The notes below the pieces were generated by a model. That model did not search any database. It was not told the DNA's origin and worked only from the letters and a program-made list of their open reading frames with translations. The position numbers were made by a program, and so were the translations under genes. From Pteria penguin (taxonomy: Eukaryota > Mollusca > Bivalvia > Pterioida > Pteriidae): 64,000 nt of DNA. Location: the NCBI GenBank assembly GCA_035048485.1, contig CM068583.1, positions 62,864,306 through 62,928,305 of the forward strand, given 5' to 3'. Position 1 is the first letter of the stretch; every line of letters starts with the position of its first letter. Below, piece by piece: positions 57,901 through 64,000 of the stretch.

Positions 57901-60900
57901 CAAGTAAAAAGCTCTATCCAGAATCTAGCCTGAAATAATACCACATTCTTCTGGAACACTATGAGATTTAGTTTTTCATTCTATGCAGCTTATTATCTGA
58001 AAACTCTGTTCACAAAGGAAGGTACCCTCCTGGTCCTACCTTGTCCCTGCCCAGGAATCATCCTGCACACAAGTAATACCCCGGTATACAATGAGAAAAT
58101 ACTTGAAAATGTGTAAAATTGACAGAGCTGAAAAGAATTCAAAAACATGTCAGAATTTGAGTTCAGAATCATCACCCTTCTACATTACATTACTGGTCTA
58201 AAAGGAATTGCAACAAGTTTATCCAAAATAACGAACAGGCAAAGAGACAGAAAGGAAGCCCTCCCATGTAACTTGTAGGGGACTAAAGAAAATTGAAAAA
58301 GGAAATACATGTTCTGTATGTGTCTCATGTTGCATTCATATATGCAAAAACAGAAAAGCCAAAACAAGGGAATGACACATCAAAATTTTACCAACACCTG
58401 TATGTAACTATGACTTTTTTATTTCCTAATCAATATATTTACAGAATGTTTTATGCATTTCTTGAAAATTAAAAACACTTAAAATGTTTCTAATGAAAAC
58501 CAATATATGAGCATCACAAAGGAGTTTTTTGCTGACTAAAGTGACCTAAATCAAACAAGCAAATTCAGAGAATTGTGCTCCCCCACTTGCAGGGTTCTAT
58601 TAGTAAGGGTGCAGTGATCTGTGACATACTGTCATGGTTGTGCATGTCTACAGACAAACAATCCAAATAAGAAGGCCCTACATCTTACAGTTAAAAAGTT
58701 ACATTGAAGTAGGTCAAAGGTCAAGGTCAAGGTCACATGATAAAAATTTTGGTACCAACGGAAAGGTATTGCAATTAGGGACACACATGTCAAATATGAA
58801 GGCCCTACGTCTTACCGTTAAAAAGTTATGACCAAGATTTTTGTGACAGACGGAGAGACGGACAGAAGAATGAAAAGCGAGAGACAAAAATTTGAAAAAA
58901 ATACAGATGAATCGACTCATATTTCAAGTTCACTGATTGATGACTAATACAATGTGTACCTTTATTGTCATAGAGTTCCCCTCAATCTCTTCAATACTGG
59001 ATCCACTTTCATAAGAAACCACTTTTGTAACGGATGCTTTGTAAGATCCTTCAACTGATAAAGACTTTTACAGTTATAAACAAAATAAATTGCTATAATG
59101 AAACATAAAAGTAAGAATAGTGTCACTTCATGAATTGCATTTAGCTGTTCTGTGAACCTATAAGCCAACATTGTTATATCTGTTGGGTGGTTGGCTTGTG
59201 ACCTAAATGTCCCAGGTTTGACTCCTATGGTTGTTTTGTCAATATTCTGTCTTTGGAATAAGACATTAATACTGAGGCTCTATGTCACAGCAGACACTAC
59301 GGTTGAGTCAGCTAACATTCAAGTACACAAAATGTGGATGTTAATAAGATTATGACGGAAAAAGGATTTTGCATGCTACAAGTGTGCCATAAATCCATGT
59401 TGCAAGCATGACAGAAAATGATGTTACAAGTGTGGCAGATAAATTCTAATCCAATTCATATACTGAGTACTTTTACATTAAGGCTATCCATTGGCATTTG
59501 TATGTATATTGTATTTTTGACTATATAATGAACATGTTTGATACAAGACTCTGTTAAAAGTCACATGAAAAATATTTCGGTTAAAGTTTTATGATGTTCT
59601 GAACACTAAAATTTTTCCATTTTATGTACCCAATCTCCTAAATACTTCAAAACATTAAGGTGACAGAAGATATAACATCAGATACCACACAGAGGGTGAT
59701 TACGGTGTTACATTAAATATGCAGTACAATTCTGTCATTGTAAAATAAGACATAATTTACTAACAGGACTGGTAATCACACTGTCATGTAACATCACATA
59801 CAACCTGTAATAACAATGTCATGTGATATCACACATACAACCTGTAACAACAATGTCATTTAACATCACATGTACAACCTGTAATAACAATGTCATGTAA
59901 CAGCACATGTACAACCTGTAAAACAATGTCCTGTAACATCACAAATACAACCTGTAACAACAATGTCATGCAACATCACATGTACAGCCTGTAATAACAA
60001 TGTCATGTAACTTCACATGTACAGCCTGTAATAACAATGTCATGTAACATCACATGTACAGCCTGTAATAACAATGTCCTGTAACATCACACATACAACC
60101 TGTAATAACAATGCCATGTAACATTACACATACAACCTGTAATAACAATGTCATGTAATATCACATGTACAACCTGTAACAACAATGTCATGCAACATCA
60201 CATGTACAGCCTGTAATAACAATGTCATGTAACTTCACATGTACAACCTGTAATAACAATGTCATGTAACATCACATGTACAGCCTGTAATAACAATGTC
60301 ATGTAACACCACATGTACAATCTGTAATAACAATGCCATGTAACATCACACATACAACCTGTAATAACAATGCCATGTAACATCACACATACAACCTGTA
60401 ATAACAATGTCATGTAATATCACATGTACAACCTGTAAAACAATGTCATGTAACATCAAACATACAAACTGTAATAATAATGTCATGTAACATTACACAT
60501 ACAACCTGTAATAACAATGTCATGTAACATCACATGTACAACCTATAATAACAATGTCATGTAACATCACATATACAACCTGTAATAACAATGTCATGTA
60601 ACATCACATGTACAAGCTGTAAAACAATGTCATGTAACATCACACATACAACCTGTAATAACAATGTCATGTAACATCAAACATACAACCTGAAACAACA
60701 ATGTCATGTAACATTACACATACAACCTGTAATAACAATGTCATGTAACATCACATGTACAACCTATAATAACAATGCCATGTAACATCACATATACAAC
60801 CTGTAATAACAATGTCATGTAACATCACATGTACAATCTGTAACAACAATGTCATGCAACATCACATGTACAGCCTGAAATAACAATGTCATGTAACATC

Positions 60901-63900
60901 ACATAAACAACCTGTAATAACAATGCCATGTAACATTACACATACAACCTGTAATAACAATGTCAAGTAACATCACATGTAGAACTTATAATAACAATGT
61001 CATGTAACATCACACATACAACCTGTAATAACAATGTCATGTAACATCACACGTACAACCTGTAATAAAAATGTCATGTAACATCACATGTACAGCCTGT
61101 AATAACAATGTCATGTAACATCACATGTACAACCTGTAATAACAATGTCATGTAACATCACATGTACAACCTGTAATAACTATGTCATGTAATATCACAT
61201 GTACAACCTGTAATACTAATGCCATGTAACATCACACATACAATCTGTAATAACAATGTCATGTAACATCAAACATACAACCTGTAATAAAAATGTCATG
61301 TAACATTACACATACAACCTGTAATAACAATGTCATGTAATGTTACACATACAACCTGTAATAACAATGTCATGTAACATCACATGTACAGCATGTAATA
61401 ACAATGTCGTGTAACATCACACATACAATCTGTAACAACAATGTCATGCAACATCACACGTAAGCCTGAAATAACAATGTCATGCAACATCACATGTAAG
61501 CCTGAAATAACAATGTCATGTAACATCACATGTACAACCTGTAATAATAATGCCATGTAACATCACACATACAATCTGTAATAACAATGTCTTGTAACAT
61601 CAAACATACAACCTGTAATAAAAATGTCATGTAACATTACACACACAACCTGTAATAACAATGTCATGTAACATCACATGTACAGCTTGTAATAACAATG
61701 TTATGTAACATCACACATACAATCTGTAACAACAATGTCATGCAACATCACATGTACAGCCTGAAATAGCAATGTCATGTAACATCACATGTACAACCTG
61801 TAATAACAATGCCATGTAACATCACACATACAACCTGTAATAACAATGTCATGTAACATCACACATACAATCTATAATAACAATGCAATATAACATCACA
61901 CTTACAACCTGCAATAACAATGTGACAGTAGATTTAACATCAAACTTCACAAATGTTATAACAATGTGACAGATAAAACATCAAAGTTTATACATGTATT
62001 TGTAATAACAATGTAACAGTAAATGTAACATCAAATTTAACACTCATAATTACAATGTAACAATAGATGTCACATACAAACTTTTAAACACTTGTAATAA
62101 CAATTTGACAGTAGATGTAACATCAAAATTAACATCTGTAATGAGATAATCTGGGAATGAAAACTGCCAAGCCATGCATATCTATCTTGCAAAACAACAG
62201 TAAAGGAATAATCATTTAAGTCACATACTATCCAAAGTGGAATACATGTATCTCATTCATTATGCCTGTATTAACCTTGTGCCTTGACACATTCAAACTC
62301 GTCAAATAGACTATTTTTAAATTGTCATTTATAATGTTTTAATTATTTTCAAAATATGCATTCTGTGCACCAAAAGTTGCAGTATAGTCAACAAAAAGAC
62401 AGAGGCCAAAGACTAGCAGAAGTAGATGTAGAATACTGAAAATTTGTTTATTTTTTAAATGGTGAAATTCTCACCACGTTCTTAAAGCTGAATATTGAAG
62501 ACAGTGATAAATCAGTGTGCATCAATCTAACATAAAACAAACAAGAGCAACGCCTAGCATGGCATAATACCTCCATCGTTTAGTTTGAATGGATGAAATT
62601 TGAAAGTATGGAAATATTCCCCTTTTGCCAACAATTCTGTGAAATATAATATTCAAATCTGTGCAACTGGTAAAAAAATATGGACCTGACAAAGATTTAC
62701 CCATCATATGCAGTGTGACATGGACCTTGCAGATATAGCCTTGGTTAAAGATCAAGACATATCCTTGGGTTCTGGGCAACAATTCTATGAAAATATTACT
62801 CAAACCCATGCAAGGGGTAAAAATTTATGGCCTCAACAAGAATCAAACTGACATAAGCACTGTGACCTTGACCTTGCAGATATGACCTTGAAAATCAATG
62901 GGGTTCATCCTGTAGTCATAAGTGAATGTGCAAAGTTTAAAAGTTTTAACATAAACATTTGATCTGTACCTTGTTTACAAGTTGCAATGTCAAAAATCAA
63001 CTATTTTTGCCCCAGAAAATTACCTTGATCTTTGACCTTGATATTGAAAATCAATACGGTCCATCCTCATGCCATAAAGACTAAGTGTACCAAATTTGAA
63101 AGTCCTAGCCAAAATGGTATGGTTTGTATTGTGTTAACAAGGTGCAGACAGACCCAAAACCCAATACCATAGTATGTCCATCAACAACAGGCATATAAAA
63201 AGCAAACACATGTCTCTGTATCATTAAATCACCTCCCTAAAAGACACAGTCCGTAAAACATTTTTATTTATGGAGTTATGAATATCTATGAGAAAAGCAG
63301 TTCCGAAAATGATAATAAATTTCCATTTGGAAGCCACAAAGATGAAAGGAGATTTAAGTACATGGTTGTTTACAAAGTCATACATGTAGAGGCTCAGAAG
63401 GGGAATAATCATTTTACTGTTATGAGCTGTATATAAATTATTTTAGGTTATTATTATTCAAGTGCTTACTTGATAAATTTTTAGTTTGGTGAATACAAGC
63501 CAAGGCATCACCAATCTATTGTCTTAGATTGAAAGGGTGCCAATTTGCTTGTATACATTTTTCTTTTAGATATTAACCTATTGTTGTTCTGTTTAGATAC
63601 TATATGCATGACTGTACCTATGCAAATTAAGACTGTTCGTGTATAGTGTTGTCCACTGTTTCCTTACACTACAGTTAGCTCATGTATTTAATTAATGTCC
63701 TAAGATTATTGATATTGGTATCCTCTGAAACCTGATATTTCCTACAGTATTTGAAAATTAGACATAAAACTCATTTTTCTTAATATATTGGGACCATATA
63801 AGTTTGATATTAGAATTATATCACTTTAAGAGTACTAGAATCTTACCATAGAATTGAAGAAATTTCTCCTTGATGTCAGGATTCTGGAGTAGAAAGTCCA

Positions 63901-63979
63901 TCCCCAGTTTACTTCCACAGACCTCTATTATTTCTTTACTTTTGTCCAGTGATAAACAGAGAAATTCCTTCTGATTGAT
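51116..63979 (-). CDS. C2H2 zinc-finger protein with 16 fingers, 5' end outside the window
   Basis: Three exons join in phase: 63847-63979 (leaves phase 1), 52207-53372 (enters phase 1, leaves phase 0) and 51116-51913 (ends in TAG). The finger part has 16 C2H2-type fingers (finger 3 ends HVKNC, i.e. CCHC). Fingers 1-9 and most of 10 are in the middle exon; the last His of finger 10 and fingers 11-16 are in the last exon. Only one linker is the classical TGEKP (after finger 14). Long multi-finger proteins of this type are usually sequence-specific nuclear DNA-binding regulators. No KRAB, BTB or SCAN domain is visible; a ZAD or other N-terminal domain could lie beyond the right edge. No orthologue is recognised. 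Confidence 0.82.
52207..53372 (-). CDS. Zinc-finger gene middle exon: fingers 1 to 10 (start)
   Basis: 1166 bases, acceptor CTCTTTTTCAG, donor GTAAGT (52201-52206). About 125 residues of acidic and basic linker (KEIDNKHF, KKYQEDETIEDGIEQ) come before finger 1 (CDVCGKSFSSFAAMSKHH). Later fingers start CQNCKRIF, CPWCELKM, CNKCDKKF, CSVCDEVF, CSTCKQWF, CPYCNRVY, CPVCRKEC, CSICRKGY and CEICGKGF. An ATG at 53406 upstream lies in the presumed intron; an internal ATG at 53352 could serve as a start if the upstream exon were skipped. Confidence 0.9.
53373..53919. other. Start of the 10.5-kb zinc-finger gene intron
   Basis: Unique sequence. A minus-strand frame of 63 codons at 53699-53890 looks protein-like (MLGRTNQTFDYDIKG, WIGAFHWHQEF) but has a poor donor (GTGCAG) and is unplaced; it could be an alternative 5' exon. 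Confidence 0.35.
53920..54600 (+). repeat. Dispersed repeats, family B, in the zinc-finger gene intron
   Basis: Two copies: 53920-54118 ('gtgggcctatattgctcacc' to 'ggctcaggtgagttca') and 54280-54600 ('gtttgtcaaaggagggtacc' to 'gcctttggctcaggtgagct'). A C-run lies at 54169-54182 between them. Confidence 0.8.
54601..55400. other. Intronic stretch without recognised features
   Basis: AT-rich. A frame at 55133-55384 (plus strand) and one at 54854-55072 (minus strand) are short and unsupported. Confidence 0.4.
55401..56340. repeat. AGGTCA-rich dispersed repeats in the zinc-finger gene intron
   Basis: 'tgaccttgcagatatgacct' and 'tggttcaaggtcatgacaca' occur in two copies (55420-55560, 55575-55690), followed by another type with 'caaaggtcactaggtcaaaa'-like segments in about three copies to 56340. 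Confidence 0.7.
56341..58675. other. Mostly unique intronic sequence
   Basis: Holds a weak family B fragment near 57835-58110 ('aaaggaaggtaccctcctgg'). No exon, RNA gene or recognisable element otherwise. Confidence 0.4.
58680..58890 (+). repeat. AGGTCA-rich dispersed repeat copy
   Basis: 'aggtcaaaggtcaaggtcaa' followed by 'aatatgaaggccctacgtct' and 'gacggagagacggacagaag', the usual end of this family. Confidence 0.7.
59176..59400 (+). mobile_element. Degenerate family A SINE
   Basis: 'tggttggcttgtgacctaaa', 'ccaggtttgactcct' (box B), 'attctgtctttggaataaga' and 'actgaggctctatgtcacag' follow the family A order. The 3' half is unrecognisable. Confidence 0.6.
59755..61925. repeat. 37-bp minisatellite, about 58 units
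   Basis: Unit 'aacaatgtcatgtaacatca' plus 'catgtacaacctgtaat', in the zinc-finger gene intron. Variants alternate CATGTACA and CACATACA, and some units lack 'aat'. Divergent relatives continue to about 62150. The frame at 60225-60413 is a by-product. Confidence 0.95.
62560..63190. repeat. AGGTCA-rich dispersed repeat, near-copy of 3780-4225
   Basis: 'ggcaacaattctatgaaaat', 'gaccttgaccttgcagatat', 'gaccttgaaaatcaatgggg' and 'tttgatctgtaccttgttta' match the left-hand copy in order. It ends in 'gtgcagacagacccaaaacc'. Confidence 0.8.
63191..63846. other. Intronic sequence next to the upstream zinc-finger exon
   Basis: AT-rich; no recognised features. Confidence 0.4.
63847..63979 (-). CDS. Upstream coding exon, probably of the zinc-finger gene
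   Basis: 133 bases from acceptor TTCTTTGTAG to donor GTAAGA. Reads INQKEFLCLSLDKSKEIIEV, then CGSKLGMDFLLQNPDIKE and KFLQFY, a helical-looking segment of unknown family. It ends in phase 1, exactly the phase needed by the acceptor at 53372, giving Y-E-K-V across the junction. The link to the finger exons across 10.5 kb is inferred from phase, strand and the absence of other candidates. Confidence 0.7.
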
Positions 63980-64000
63980 CTACAAAGAAGCCATTCCAGA

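Overview
This window is nuclear DNA from an intron-rich, AT-rich animal genome. The mix points to a marine invertebrate, most likely a bivalve mollusc: tRNA-derived SINEs with a conserved body, very many dispersed repeats rich in AGGTCA words, long minisatellites, foldback MITEs and a Penelope-like reverse transcriptase. The species is inferred, not proven. Three spliced genes can be reconstructed, all on the minus strand; their exons join with consistent reading phase and GT/AG boundaries.

Left edge (about 0.4-2.1 kb): the interior of a gene for an extracellular protein, with an FN3-like segment followed by a CUB domain. Its remaining exons lie outside the window or are not recognisable. From 2.1 to 10.7 kb there are only repeats: two SINEs, a roughly 150-bp repeated AGGTCA array interrupted by a SINE, a SINE with an internally amplified segment, and a second roughly 150-bp array.

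Centre (10.75-33.5 kb): the main discovery. Fifteen coding exons assemble without a break into a 780-residue protein with SEVEN tandem chromodomains plus a C-terminal SH3/Tudor-like segment. Each chromodomain is cut by an intron at the same place, in phase 2 just after the KWxxxP motif, and introns between modules are phase 0, so the gene grew by duplication of an exon pair. Four chromodomains keep the three-aromatic methyl-lysine cage and three have lost it. Downstream of exon 12 lies a 1.7-kb, 34-bp-period minisatellite. Its unit is a copy of the last 27 bases of that exon plus its splice donor, so the intron carries dozens of near-copies of an exon-intron boundary. A second minisatellite (48-bp period, 2 kb) abuts the donor of exon 5.

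33.5-51 kb: no intact cellular gene. It holds a Penelope-like reverse transcriptase nested in an AGGTCA repeat, a young SINE with a perfect target duplication, several foldback elements, a C2H2 zinc-finger relic on the plus strand split by an 890-bp insertion, a frame-shifted zinc-knuckle relic, a 27-bp minisatellite and copies of a dispersed repeat ending in a palindrome with CAGGTGAG.

Right part (51.1-64 kb): a C2H2 zinc-finger gene with 16 fingers. Its two finger exons are at 51.1-53.4 kb, and an upstream exon at 63.85-63.98 kb joins in matching phase across a 10.5-kb intron filled with repeats, including a 2.1-kb, 37-bp-period minisatellite. Its 5' end is beyond the right edge. The chromodomain protein and the zinc-finger protein are both predicted nuclear; nothing in the sequence shows that they act together.
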